64,000 bases of DNA from Melitaea cinxia. Taxonomy: Eukaryota; Arthropoda; Insecta; Lepidoptera; Nymphalidae. Under the pieces are notes generated by a model that had not been told where the DNA came from, ran no database searches, and saw nothing but the letters and a program-made list of their open reading frames with translations. The stretch lies in the NCBI RefSeq assembly GCF_905220565.1, contig NC_059402.1:5457501-5521500 (forward strand), given 5' to 3'. The translations under genes and the position numbers were made by a program. Below, in pieces: positions 10,467 through 23,839 of this stretch (the stretch's first letter is position 1; each line of letters begins with the position of its first letter).

Positions 10467-11935
10467 TGTGACCATCATTGGACCGAAGTAATAAAAAATA
10501 TTTATTTTTATTAAAGTTTTTAAGAATCTAATAAAGTTAATAATTATATTCTAGAAATAAATTCGAATACCTATGAAATCCTTATAGCCTAACGCAATGC
10601 ATTTCTTCCATTTGTTTTGCAAAACTTCTGTGGTTTTAAAAAATGATTCTTGAAATTCTGCAAAATACTCGTTCACTGCGGTTTCAACCTTTTCATTTGA
10701 CAAAAATTTCTAGATTTTTTTTTTTAAGAAAACATAAAAGTCGGTGCAAAATCAGGCGAATAAGCCGGGTAGGGCTGCAATTCAAAACTACAATCACGAA
10801 TATGAGTCATACTTTCGACAGACATGTGAACGCGTGCGTTAAAACTGATGCCATCACCTTGCCAGCTGGTAAAATTGGCTTTGCTTTCTTTAGCGTCGGT
10901 TCATCGGATTTTTTTCTACTGCTTGAACTGTTGTTTGGAGTCTGACGTATGGTGGTGAACCCAAATTTCGTCCATAGTATGCAAAAAGGCTCAAAAAGCC
11001 CTGCGGAACAGCTTCAAAGATCTCCAAACAGTCGCGAGAAATGGTTAGACGAATTCATTTTTGCTCTACTTGAAGCAGTCTAGGGTTCCCACTTAGCGGA
11101 TACCTTAAAGCGTGTGGCTAAGGCATTAAAGAATATAGCCACCCCCTCTCTTGCCGTGGGTGTCATAAGAGGCGACTAAGGGATAACACAGTTCCACTAC
11201 CACCTTGGAACTTATAAAGCCGACAGATGGTGTATTACCATCCAACTGCTGGCTTTGAAATACACAGGCCGAAGACGGGCATCAGCGTCTTCGGTGCGAC
11301 AAAGCCAGCCCAACGGTCACCAACCCGCCTGCGCAGCGTGATGACTATGCGCAACACACATGAGTTCACGCCATTTTTGGTGCGAACGTGTGGAGGCCTA
11401 TGTGTCCAGCAGTAAACTGCAAAAAGCTGAAGTGATAATGATGATGATGATGATGGATACCTTAGAAAATCTGAGTTCACTGATAACAATATTTTGTGTT
11501 CGCTAACATGGAATGCTTATAGTTTCTGCAATCTGTATCAATTACTTTTGTGGATATTTTCTTCGGTTGAGAGTCAATATCTTCAATGCTCTTTCGTCCA
11601 CGTTAAAATTCTGCTATCCATTTTTTACAGTGGTATACGATGGACCAGATTTCCTAAATGATTCAATTCAGTAATCCCTTTTAAAGAAATATTTTATAAC
11701 AGCACGTTGTTTAATTTTGTCTATTTTCTAAAAAACTCACACTCACTTTTAAACACCTTTGTTTCGTTTAGCACGTTATACCTTAAAAATCACAAATACT
11801 ATGGCAACAAAACATACTGTGACCATAATGTGACAGCCAAAGGATGTATAGACCCAATGAAGGTAATATTGTAAAAATAAAATATACGTCTGTATATGAG
11901 GCCGGGAACTTTTCGGTCCATCCTTGTAAATATTT
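10467..11935 (-). pseudogene. Degenerate mariner transposon, split by another repeat
   Basis: Read on the minus strand, pieces of a mariner transposase are visible: MDEIWVHHHTSDSKQQFKQ just below 10977 (usual form WVHHYTPE) and PYPAYSPDFAPTFMF near 10735-10775, the region of the third catalytic Asp. Stops and frameshifts break the frame throughout. A repeat at 11083-11455 interrupts it. Sequence near 11905-11935 and near 10475 shares TTCGGTCCA at the two ends and may be the eroded terminal inverted repeats. Clearly inactive. Confidence 0.7.
11083..11455 (+). mobile_element. LINE-tail-type repeat inserted in the mariner
   Basis: Same family as 2397-2751, here on the plus strand, ending in a (TGATGA)n tract at about 11437-11453. 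Mariner sequence lies on both sides. The block TCATAAGAGGCGACTAAGGG and the CAAAGCCAGCCC segment mark the family. Confidence 0.65.
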
Positions 11936-14635
11936 TCTCACATAAATTTTCATATGCTACAAGAAATCATCATCATGGAAAATACTTATAGGTAACTAAT
12001 ATGCTAGTTTTTACAATTGCCTCCTAAGTTGAAGTAGTTTAATGAGTGCAACAACGCTATAATAATAAAAACTCTATCTTACGCTGGTTATAAAATATAT
12101 TTACAATTGTATATTATTTTTACGGCCCCTAAAGATGTCGAAGATTTTAATGGAGATAGTTAATTAAACGTCTATTTACCGTGCGATTGCGTGCCACATT
12201 GTGTGACAGTCACTATTATCGTCCCATCGAAACACGACCTTGGCTTGATCGATGATGTCTTTAGTCGCATCGTATTGGGAAATTATAAAAAATACACGCA
12301 TGTCAATGACACGAGAATACTACAAAAGCGGCGCCAGAATATTTTAGAAGAATCGATATAACGGTCGCTATTATAATTATTTATTAATTTTATTTATCCA
12401 TCGTTTTCACAAAGAAGATAATGTATATCTTACTTGTTACTCAGACAATAATAGCAACTAAAAACTACTAAGGTAAACCTATGCATTCACGTGTCTAATA
12501 TAGTTTTTAATGGTCAACATCAAGCTGGTCTTGAAAAGTAACTAAAAATAATATTAAAGTTTGAACCGTATAAAAAAGTCTCCAGGCATTGCATACATAA
12601 TTTGTTTTTGTCCGGAATAAATGGGACTTGAAGTTTTGAAAATATCGTTTGATTGCAAATGTAAGCAAAAGAGCATACGTTACGAAAATATGGACGGGGC
12701 GGGAACGTGAAGCGCACAGGAGCAAAAAATATTCGTTGGCGATGTATTGCGGGTGACGTAAAAAGAAAATGTTTTTCAAATGTGTGATTAAAGATTTAAA
12801 GAAAATTTAAAGTAAAAAGGGATGTTTCTTTAAAAAATTTAAAATATTATTTACCTACACACTATATATAAAAGACACAATAGTTACGATCCTCTTTGAT
12901 ACCTTATGTTTACACTCGTATATATATTTTTCATAGAATATTATAAAAAGTTCGCAACATTTTATTTAAAAATCAATAACAAGTTGAGGCATTAAATTAT
13001 TGACTAGTTACTAATAAACTAGACTTTAAACAAAGCTGAAAATAAGACAATCAACTCCAAGACGAAAGTTTAAAAAGTCATTGACTCGATGGATTCATTA
13101 AAATTTAATGATTACTATATAAATAGCCACTTCACGAAGAATACATTAACGTTATCATTTATATTAATGGATACATGATTGACAAGAAATTAATAGGAAT
13201 TCGTGTTATAATGGCGCCATCTTCGTACAGGTAAATTGATAAATCGGCACAAGTCTTTATGTTTTTATTTTGAAAGAACTTTCGAGATAGCTAAGCATTT
13301 TAATCTAAGTGTATTTTTATTTATACAAGTTGTATTACGTATTTACGCATATACCATAAGTAAAAAGTTACCTATCTTGAATAATGAAAATGGGTTTGTC
13401 TAAGACCGAGCTTTTGTTTATCTAAAAGTTTAACACAATGTAGCAAATTAAGCTCAAGAGATGTGTATCTCTTGAGCTTAATTAAAAAACACAGTTTATT
13501 TTCGATTCGTGCAACGTGAATCGGAACATAAAATATATATCCAGAATGAATTTACCATATTTCTTTATACGTAATAAAATTCAACTCCAAAATACCATGG
13601 AAAACAAGAATATATGGAAAAGACCTAAGCATGTAATTACTTCTCAAGGATAGATATATCATCCTGTCCTATTTCCATTAAAACGCAATATTTAAATGAG
13701 TAATGTCCTGTTTTATGTATGATGAATTGTACATATTAAGATGAGCGGTATGTGCGAAGTTATTTTTCTACATAATATTGTTATATGGCATATCTATGAT
13801 CTTCCATCAGCGCTAACATAAGTTATTCAAACAATAGTAAAATGGAACAGCTTTATTTTATTATATTTAATAAATTAACAATTTATAATTCAATTTTGTT
13901 TCGTATAAAATAATTTTTTTTGAACAAATAAAGTGGGTGAAAGCAAAAATACCACGTCTCTCACATACGACGGCGAAGCTCGCTGCAAGCTGTCCAGCGG
14001 TCAATGGCCTTGACATTGTACCCGTTTGTGTTTACATATTAATTTTATATTCTTTCTTCAACTCTCGAAAATTATGTAAACTCCATACATATTTAATAAA
14101 ACGGGATTGACGACATAATTATGATAATTTTTTACATTCATCCATGTAACGGTTTATTTATTTAATGCTTTAGAAGCTTCCACTTTATCAACTGATAATG
14201 AAGTAGCACGATTTTAAAAAATAGTTGTATTTTAAGTAACGGGTATTAGAATTATATTTTAGATGAAATTAGATTGATTACTACACTGTATTACGTTAGA
14301 GCCACTAAACATTCTGATTTGATAAATTCATTTTTGCTTTGAGAGGAAATCGTAATGAAGTTTATATGCGATTAAAATGAATTTTCCGGCTCATTAGAAA
14401 AGCGGTAACAAACAACAAGTATGAAACATAATAAAGTTGAATCCGCGGAGGTCGTCTAGTAGATAGTAAAGTCAAGTTGTTTATTTGTCAGTAATTTCAG
14501 ATTTAACTTAAATTTTATCTTATTTAGGAAGTACATTTATACGAATATTAATTTAATATATGTATGTGATACACAATAACTAAGAAAATTATTCTATGTA
14601 TACAATTAACCACTCTAAAATTACTTAACCGATTT
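11936..14635. other. AT-rich intronic DNA with one perfect inverted repeat
   Basis: No coding segment or known repeat is recognised in this stretch, apart from the 38-bp palindrome at 13446-13483. Confidence 0.45.
13446..13483. repeat. Perfect 17-bp inverted repeat with 4-nt loop
   Basis: Left arm AATTAAGCTCAAGAGAT (13446-13462), loop GTGT, and a fully complementary right arm (13467-13483). It would form a tight hairpin as RNA or a cruciform as DNA. It is shorter than a typical pre-miRNA. I do not know what it is. Confidence 0.8.
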
Positions 14636-14664
14636 TAATTGCTCCATTTCCACAAGACAAACGC

Positions 14665-14935
14665 GACAAAGCCAGCCCTGCGGTTACCAACCCGCCTGCC
14701 CAGTGTGGTGACTATGGGCAAAACACATGAGTTCACGTTATTTTTGGTATAAACTTGTGGAGGCCCATGTCCAGCAGTGACCTGTATAGACTGTAATGAA
14801 AATGAGAAACACTGTGTAACGTTCATATGCATAGGCTATTTTTACACTAAAAGCTATTTTGACATAACAAACAGACATTTTTGGCACGAACTTGGGGAGG
14901 GCTGTGGACTGCGATAGACTGAAGTGAAATGGGCT
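14665..14935 (+). mobile_element. Two LINE-tail fragments in a row
   Basis: 14665-14800 carries the CAAAGCCAGCCCTGCGG to CCAGCAGTGACC segment of the family at 11083. About 14868-14930 carries a second partial tail, from TTTTTGGCACGAACTTGG to TGCGATAGACTGAAG. Between them (14793-14868) is flank sequence shared with the copy at 31280. Confidence 0.6.
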
Positions 14936-15299
14936 ATAATATATCACGCTAAGACTCCAGGGAACACAGCAGCCACCATAATTCAATCTCAACAGGTGTC
15001 AAAATACAATGCGGGTAAAAATATGTCTTTTCCACTTTTATCACATTTGTGAAAATATCTGCGTTATCTTAGTACTAGTAAAAGACAATAATTCAAATTA
15101 ATAATAACAACAACTAAAATAAACGTTTTTGAATATCTAAGTTAGACATTAGACTGTACCCTCGTTTGAAACGCTGTTACAATCTTTTATTATCAAAGTT
15201 TAAAAAGGAAAGCACTGGCAGCTAAGACACGAGCTTTCCTAGTTTAGAGGTTCAAGATGCCAATGATTTTTAAAAAAAAAATGCTTTTGTTTAACTTGC

Positions 15300-16440
15300 A
15301 ATGTAGGTATGTTTGTTAGGGTAGAATCTTGCAACTCAATTTTGAATCTCTTTAAAGGATTGAGCTGAAATTTTGTATACAAATTTAGTTTGGATGACGA
15401 TTGCATGGTTAGCTGTACGACGTCATTCTAAATCCAACATGGCTGAATACCTAAGATGGCGGAGTACGTATTTTTATTGCACACTCCTACAATATGGGTA
15501 CGAAATGAACCCTTTCATTTGATAGGCTTTTTTTTTATATTATATAAACCAGTGGCAAATTTACCAGTAGGCTGAGTAGGCTGAAGCCTAGGGCGGCAAA
15601 ATTTTTCCCTAAATAGCTTCAAATAAAGGTCACTTGAAATATATTTTCCTGTAACTCGATTATTTTATGGAATTTTGGAATGGGCGGCCTAGAAAAAGCT
15701 CAACCGAAATAATCGCAACTAATACTTGGCTTCGTTTTGCGGATGGATGTAACCACAAGCTTTTTGAGGGCTGGATCCGTGTCTGACTGTACTCCTAGTT
15801 GGAAATATGGTATCGAGTTTCAGGGAGGCGGTAAAATTTAGATAGCCACTGGCGGCAAATTCGTAAATCCGGCACTTATAAATTTTTTAGTTTATTTTTT
15901 TTTATAAATTGTATTTAAAATTTATATAAAAATAAAATTTATATTTATATAAAATTATTTTACTATAAATTATGTAATGACGTTATAATATTGACAGCAG
16001 AAGTTTTTAAGGAAAAGTTTATTTTGTTGTTTTAATGTGCATTTTTAATAGAATACTCATGACGTAACTAAATAGTATCCTAAGGTCATTCAATATGTAT
16101 AAATTTTTTTAGCTTACGATCTTCTCGAACAACGCAAAAAACATTGTATTCCTTGTCATTTCGCCGCATAAGTTTTGACGACGCGGAAACAACCTTCCTG
16201 CTATTACGTACTGTTAAGTCAGAAAACGATTAGCTGCGACTAGTGTATGGGGCAGATTGTCTTATTTTGAGTAATGCTTACTAAATAATTTTTACTAAAT
16301 ACGTTGTGTCAGCATTGTCGTCAACAATACAGTCATTAAAATCTTTAAGTTTATTACAAATCTTCTTACAATCTGTCCGGTTACTCTATCCATAGCATCC
16401 TCATAAACATACTAACATTTCCGCCCGCGGTTTCTGCCGC
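15300..16440. other. Old repeat debris, weakly recognised
   Basis: 15548-15880 contains phrases such as GTAGGCTGAAGCCTAGGGCG that I associate with diverged lepidopteran interspersed repeats. I cannot assign class or ends. The remainder is AT-rich with no gene. Confidence 0.3.
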
Positions 16441-16448
16441 GTGGGTTA

Positions 16449-16705
16449 AAGGCCTTCTACACGGTCGGGATCGACCGCCGACCATCGTGTCCTTGGTCGG
16501 GTTGATATAAAAATGGACAGTGTGGAAAACGGTTGACCCGACCAATATTTGGTTGATGTCAACGGCCTTGGTCGCGAGCGCATCTCATCAAAGAAGAACT
16601 GACAAGTTGAGTCAACCACCGACCGTGTAGAATGAATACAAAAATTGGTTGACCCGACCAAGGACACGACGGTCGGCGGTCGATCCCGACCGTGTAGAAG
16701 GCCTT
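16449..16705. mobile_element. PIF/Harbinger-type MITE with 54-bp TIRs
   Basis: Terminal inverted repeats begin AAGGCCTTCTACACGGTCGG and match for 54 bp with one mismatch. The element is 257 bp with no coding capacity. Both ends are flanked by TTA (16446-16448 and 16706-16708), the three-base target duplication typical of PIF/Harbinger elements. It is strikingly GC-rich against its surroundings. The near-perfect arms suggest a recent insertion. Confidence 0.85.
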
Positions 16706-16826
16706 TTACACGACTGTTCCGTTCTTTCTCGTTAAAATATCTCACTCACAGGTAATGTAACATTTTCCCCAGGACCGAATTTTTAAAATCTTTTCAGTAG
16801 TTTTTGAATTTATTAATTACAAACAA

Positions 16827-17121
16827 TCGCTTCAGCCTGTAATATCCCACTACTGGGCATAGGCCTCTTTCCCCATGTATGAGAAGGATCAGAGCTTAAT
16901 CCACCACGCTGCTCCAATGCGGGTTGGCGGATATATTCCTACTATGACTAACGATCGCTATCAGGTGTACATGATAACAACCCACAAGGACTATACAAAC
17001 ACCCAGACCACGGAAAACACCTGTATCGCCAATACAAATATTTGCCATGTGCGGGGATCGAACCCGCAACCGCCAGCGCAACAGGTGCAATCCATGGCTG
17101 TGACCGCTGCGCCAACATGGC
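16827..17121 (-). mobile_element. tRNA-headed SINE, copy D, with internal deletion
   Basis: Tail at 16829-16860, head with GGGGATCGAACCC (B-box, reversed) near 17055. It lacks the central block containing the GGCTTAACGTGCTCT segment present in the other copies. Target duplication of 15 bp with one mismatch: 16812-16826 and 17122-17136. Confidence 0.85.
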
Positions 17122-17144
17122 ATTAATTAGAAACAAAACATCAA

Positions 17145-19124
17145 ATATTTTCTCTTTATAATATTAGTATAGAATTGTATTTATCCACAGGTAAATTTTG
17201 GAATATGATTTATTTATTTATCTAAAACACAACATATTTTTTTTTGCGCAAAAGGCGGATTTGAAGCCTTACAAGCTATAGTAGATATATAGCATGTATG
17301 ATGCTGAAAAAACAGAAGTTTACTTGTAGTGTTTTCGATTTAAAAAAAAGAATACAAGCAAGTTTTATAATACGTCAACAAAATAAAAAATATCAGCGCA
17401 GAATCCGTTGTACCTTTACTAAGCATAGGTAGGTTTAAAGTCATTAGACCATAAATTGATCGTCTTGCCACGCGGCGCCGCCGCCGGGCGCCGGTGGCTC
17501 GGCAGAGGCGACACGAAAAACCGTTTTATATGCGAAACCTGAACTAGACTAGGTATACCTAGCTAATTTTACACAGTTTGAATTCGTACAGTTATCTCTA
17601 CGTGAAGAAATATTTGACATTTGACACTCTTTAAATAGTTCTCACAAAATTAATTGGCTTTTAATTTAGTTTTTAACAACAAGTATAGTTATATGAATTA
17701 AGTAGATATGTTTATATTTTAAGAATTAAATATATACATGAATTTATAAAATGTATATTTTAAGGTTTTTGTGATATTAATAAAGTCGATTCAGCCTATA
17801 ACATCCCACAGCTGGGCATATGCCTCATTCTCTATGTTAATAAAGTAATAAATAGTAATCTATTCGTTTTTTAACAAGTAGAAGGAAGGATTTTAAAGAA
17901 AATAAAAGGTTAATGTACATTTTAGGCAAGGTCGGGAATTATTTCGTGTATCATCCTTACAGTTTTGTAGCTTTTTATGATTCTGTTTTACCTCACTATT
18001 TCCTGGTATTCATTCAATAACATGTTATCAAGTCACGAGCAAAATATAAGACTAATTAAGATTTAGATGATTACATTTTCTTTCCGTTGGTCTTAAGTAA
18101 AATACGGTTATTTCTGTTTCATATAAAAGTTGAAGTTTTCTAAATTAATTAAAAATAAGAAGAACTGTTATTCTTTAAGTTCTTTTTTATAGTTTAACCT
18201 TTTTTTGCAATAATTTAGTATTTTATTCAATACAATCTTTCAATTCCTTTGATAGAGACTTACAAAGAGCAAGTTACATGTTTCTTTATATCTTTGCTTA
18301 CGTACTGTTATGGAAATTGACATTAAAAAACGACACAGGTTTATGTTTTTGACATTATTAATAACACACGGAAACTATTAAAGATTATATTTATAAAGCA
18401 TTATGTTACCTATAGTAAGTATAGTTAAGATCAGTTTACACTTTAGTGTGTACCTAAATGATTTATTATAATATTCATTGATATAGGTAATAGTGACGGA
18501 TATCTCGATTGATAAAGAGTTAAAATTATCTAAAGGTTCTCTATAATGCTGGTGTCTAATATTCTATGCTAACCAGGTTGAACTGGAAGATTTATGAAAT
18601 AATACAAGCAGTTCCTAATACATTATTACAATTCTTTTTTAATTTTTTTTAAATGTTTTATTATTTAAATAAAAATTACAGGCAAACTAGCCAGTTTATA
18701 AAATGAGTATAACCGTACCTATACAAACTTTTTAAAATATTAATTATCTTTTAAAAACCAAACAAGATTTAAAACCTAAGACTAAGTCGACGACGACGAC
18801 GACGTAAATTAGAAATTGTTCTTTCGATTTTGTTCTCATTAATTTTAAATATATATATTTTTTGTTATTCTTTAATTTTTATTGTTTATTCTATCAATAA
18901 CTAAGCTTGTGAGCAGGAAGTATGATCAATGTTAATGTCGAACAGACGAACAGCTTTACTAAATAACGCTTTAAATACATTTTGTTTTTAAAACTTCACC
19001 ATTTTGTGGAAAACAATAATTCTTGTTTTATATTGAGTTAAATAAATGTCAATGAATTCAAAACCAACGTACATATTCGATGTTCGTCATTTATATTCTT
19101 TGAATTTCTTATGATAAATATTTT
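17145..19124. other. AT-rich intronic DNA; one tiny SINE insertion
   Basis: A 26-bp remnant of a Helitron end (TATAATATTAGTATAGA) lies near 17157. The 50-bp SINE fragment is at 17787-17836. A short GAC-repeat run is at about 18786-18804. I see nothing codable. Confidence 0.4.
17787..17836 (-). mobile_element. Very short (50 bp) 5'-truncated SINE insertion
   Basis: It contains only the SINE tail (GATTCAGCCTATAACATCCC on the plus strand). It is flanked by a perfect 10-bp duplication, TTAATAAAGT, at 17777-17786 and 17837-17846. The duplication proves it is an insertion and not a decayed longer copy. Confidence 0.8.
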
Positions 19125-19464
19125 CGCTTCAGCCTGTATTATCCACTACTGGGCATAGGCCTCTTTCCCCACGTAGGAGAAGGATCAAAGCTTAATCCAC
19201 CACGCTGCTCCAATGCGGGTTGGCGGATATATTCCCTACTACGAGTAACGATCGCTATCAGGTGTACATGATAACAACCGCGACCGACGGCTTAACGTGC
19301 TCTCTGAGGCACGGTGTCGAGACCCACAAAGACTATACAAACACCCAGACCACGGAAAACACCTGTATCGCAATACAAATATTTGCCATGTGCGGGGATC
19401 GAACCCGCAACCGCCAACGCAACAGGTACAATCCATGGCTGTAACCGTTGCGCCAACGGGGCGT
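19125..19464 (-). mobile_element. tRNA-headed SINE, copy E
   Basis: Complete copy on the minus strand, from the tail at 19125 to the head near 19460, with B-box-like GGGGATCGAACCC near 19395. The flanks share only a weak ATAATAAAT-like similarity, so the ends are approximate. Confidence 0.85.
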
Positions 19465-22400
19465 TATAATAAATGTATATGAATTAACCTTTAATATTTT
19501 TTTAAGTTATACTTCTTTTGACGTGTTAGGGAAAAAATATGAGAATAAATTTTTACGATCTTAAGTTGGCTAGTCAACGAAGAAGTTAGCAATGTGAAGT
19601 TAGCTAGCCAATGCAATAACTTCTTACTTGCGTACATAAATACACACTTTTTTAGTTTGCTTTTTAATGTTATTAGGTACTATTGTAATTAATAATTGTT
19701 ACTATTGTGTGATTGAAAATTATATCAGTAAATTTTGAAGCTTTATAATTAAATATTATTGAACTAGACTTAAAAAAAAATGGGTTCCAATAGCTCAATC
19801 TCCGTAGAATGTAAATTGTTGAAGCTATGGGTATACAGTTCTTTCTCATGGCCTGAGGACTATTCTAAGGCCTAAACACTTTTTAAGTAATGTTTCTCGG
19901 TTCTTCGGAAATACAATTTAAAAAAGGTGAAATGGGGAAGAACTTTTATGGAATTTTAGTATTTTGAAAATTTATGGATGAAATATAAATTTAATTCGAT
20001 TTCTTTTTTTAATAAATAGCCACGTGTATTACTTCTACTAATCTTTTTTTAAATTTTATATGCAATGTGTTATGCCAAAAGCTTTAAGGCATTGTTATAT
20101 TTCTTTAGTAATAATAATTACTATAAATTAATTAAAAATAATACAAAATAAGCTCGTTGTTTCGCTAATGAACCAACAGTCACGTTGTAATGATGATTCA
20201 AATAAATGAAAAGACGTAAGTATTTATTGTGATTATTTTTGGTTGAATTCAATAAAACATAAAACCCGTCCTCAAACTCGCTGAATCATAAGACGTCAAC
20301 AAAAAGTAAAAAATATAGTAGGTATAATAAAACAAACGTTTTCAAACACTTTCATGAGACGTTTAAAACGCGATCGAAATACTCAGACTGATAAGTAAAT
20401 TTATTCGTAACGGATCGCTTGACATGAGCTGTCATGTTCTCACATAGAATAACGATTTACAAAGGTTGAGATCGTTACAGAGAAATGTAGAAGTCCATTT
20501 ACAATTGTTCCAATTAGCATTCCGGAGAGATGTATTAGAATGGGGCACGGGCCGCGGTGCATTGTAAATGCAGATCGGACGGACCAACTATGTAAATGTG
20601 CGAAAATTTTCTTTTGGCAACCGAAAAAACGTCTTAACAAATAAAAATTCGTAACAGGTACTGGTATGAAAGACTTTAAAGAACCCATTGATAAGCTTGC
20701 TACCTATTTATAGTCAACTGTTTATCTGAGAAAAGAATAGACTAATTTTTATAAGTATAAGTATGTAATTAATAAGTTAAACGAAGTAAATAATTTAATG
20801 TTCACCGTATGGTTCTTTGGCAACATTTATAAGGAGTGTATTTCGCAATATTTTCTTTCTGAACAATCGCTTACACCTCCAAATAGACAACGATAACGCG
20901 TAGTGAGTCTAACTCGTGAAAGATAAAATTTTATTTTCGACGTGCTAATGGTTAAACTCACTAAGATACAAGTGACTACACAAAAAGTCATACACTCGGT
21001 TCGAAACATTTTTTTTTGTATGCAGAGGTGCATGTTAAAAAGAGGCAGAATATAAGTTCCTTTCGATAAATATCTAGGTATAATATAACTTAATAACTTC
21101 TGAACGACTGCAGCGAATTTGAAAACTCTTTTTTTTTTGTTTTCGCTATTGCCGGGACAAGATTTGTATAAAAGATAATTTAAAAATTAAAATCGATATA
21201 TTCATTTTTAAAAAATCGGTATGAAGTACGCCGGATAAGCCAGTATAAGACAGTGAAGACTTAATAGAAGAAAAAAAAACTTCTAGAATATTTCGTATTT
21301 ATTATGTAATATAATAAATAATTGCTTTTATTCAATAACAAAACCCTAAAATGTAACAAAAATAAACTAAACGCTAGAGTTACCGCTATTAAAACAGGTT
21401 TCATAGATGTTCCAGCCGTAGCTTGGCGATATTTAATAAGAATATTAAATGTTGTAATAAAAATTTTACATGCAAAATAGATGGAGGTAATTTCATTGAT
21501 TCATTATAGATTGTAGGTATACTTCGATCGTAAGATTTAATTATAATGATGTATTATGGTCCTTAATATTTAAAAGACAAATAAAAGGATAATCATATAC
21601 CTACACGCTGTTGTAAATTTAAACAATTTGTACCTAGAGTAAAGTAATAGATTACAAGGAAGAATTAATTGATGTCTTTTATGAGCACTTACGCAGTTAA
21701 TTTTCTTTATAGGAATGTAAGAAAATACTTTTTATAAATTCTAAAAATAGTAATAATTATAGTAATAGTTAATAAAATTTTTGAGAGCTCTCATTAATTA
21801 GTCTTTAATAATAATAATAATAAATAACTTAATTGCACACAGTAACATATAACAATTACATAAGAATAAAGCTAGAAATAAGGAAAAAAAATATTTAAGG
21901 CTTAATGTTTTCTTATTTATTTTGCTATACTTGTGCAATATTACGATTAACTATAACAAAAATCGTTGCGAAAATGTATAACGCCATTAAAGCTTTCAAG
22001 ATGATAATGATGAACTTTTTCAAATTTTCGAAACAAAACAACGTCTGACGGATTCAGACTATTTTCGTACTGTATCTTTGCCAATGTTTTATTTAGTGCA
22101 TTATGCGTATCAAGTTTGACACGTTTACTTGTGCTGTGAATTTTAAGGTAAGCTCTTTTTACGCACTTGTAAGAAAAATAAAATAAAACATGTAGATTTT
22201 TTTTTAACTTTGTTAACCAAATACACACAGTTTATTTGAATATGTTTAAAGTTCAGAAACGATTGAAGCGTAGAAGTCTATCCTTAATAATTTGTATTTA
22301 AATTTTTGATAATTTTTCCTTTTAAATAATTATTGTGTTTGTGTCTTGTGTTAGTTTAGGTCGTAAATTTTTTTTTGGAGGAAGACCACGTAAAGAATTT

Positions 22401-22801
22401 TAACCTTGATAGTGTTATTTGATTGTTATAGTGTTATTAATATCAATCAAATAACAAATTATTTTTAGTATTGAGATTAGTAACACTTATTGATTTTTAA
22501 TATAGGCATAGTCTTAAAACAAAACTATTTATATACTTAATTACATAATATGATTGTAGAACAATTCGCTGTCAACAGTTAATTGTTTTAAAGAACAACA
22601 ATGAACATAAATGAGTTATTATATAGAAAAGTCACATAAAAAATAATTGAACTATTGTAGTATCGTAATAATTTAAACTCGTAGTACATTATTATTGAAA
22701 TTTGTACAATTACAGACACATCTTGGTTATTATTTTTCTTAATGTATTTGCTTTTATTTTATGTCCTTCAAATTATTTTGAGGTTTTATTAATTTGAATG
22801 A

Positions 22802-22803
<2 letters not shown>
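19465..22803. other. AT-rich intronic DNA, no feature recognised
   Basis: Short open frames at 20440-20688, 20827-21033 and 21947-22228 lack domains, splice context or repeat identity, and I do not support them as genes. Confidence 0.45.

Positions 22804-22848
<45 letters not shown>
22804..22848. repeat. (AT)n microsatellite
   Basis: Uninterrupted AT dinucleotide run of about 45 bp. Confidence 0.95.
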
Positions 22849-22849
<1 letters not shown>

Positions 22850-23052
22850 CTAATTAATTACAGTCATAATTGTAAAAAAAAATGTGAACAAAACGTGCCC
22901 ATTTAAACATAATCAACAGTCTAGACAGTAAACGATATAATTATTTTGAAGTACGTTTGATATGTAAGTGCAAAAAATCAAACTACATTTTATGTTATTA
23001 TTTTACAAATCCTATTTATATATACTATACCCCCCCCCCCTATTACTCTATT

Positions 23053-23340
23053 CGAGGAAAACTAACTGGAGCCCGCGGTTTCACCCGCGTTGATTTGAGA
23101 AAAAAATACCCTTCCTTCTTCTTAAAGCATATCTAACCTTCCTTTTATATAGTTTAAATTTTTTAGTTGCGGATGCCGGTAGAGCAAACCTAATTGTGAT
23201 GTTTTTCTAAGAAGGGAGGCAAACATCCTAACCTTAGCGTATTTGAGGAAACTAATTTAGAAACTTTATTGTTCACGCATTGTTTAATAAAAATTAATCC
23301 TTTTTAGTTTTGATGCACAAAAGGTTGTCTGATTCGATAT
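23053..23340 (-). mobile_element. Probable Helitron-like remnant
   Basis: It starts (plus strand) just after a poly(C) run with AACTGGAGCCCGCGGTTTCA, close to the CTAG-GAGCCCGCGG end of known lepidopteran Helitrons on the opposite strand. The CTAG itself is mutated. The outer end is uncertain. Confidence 0.4.
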
Positions 23341-23839
23341 AAAGATGAATCTAATTTTATTATACTATACAAAGATTGTATAAGCTTTGTGAGCAATCTC
23401 TCCAAAATCACAGAGAATTTCACCACTTTTTATTACATTTTTTTAGCTTTTTCTTAAACTTATATCCTGAGTTTAACTTTATAAAACTTTCGTTAAATTT
23501 AATACTCTGTACTGGTTTTTTTTTTTTTTTATCACAAAAATACATTGGTAAAAGATAAAAAAGAGTTAGGTACTTAAAAAGATAATCGCATTAGTTTTTA
23601 TAAGTATATAAAACCTTATTTAAAGATATGAAAAAAAAACATTTCCTGTTCTCAGTTCATCCCAATCACTGATCACATGGCATGTGACTTGCGCGTCGTC
23701 ATCCGTGAACGATACCTACAACCTTTTTGTGTCATTTACTTAAAACAATGGAGTGATTCTATTAAATATATTCATTGAGCCGTCTGCCTGGATCTCCACA
23801 GAAATTACTTTAGTCTAAGTCTAATGCCTTTTTCATTAT

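Noticed and set aside
16446..16745. 99-codon minus-strand frame
   Set aside because: It is the GC-rich Harbinger-type MITE read through; no protein feature.
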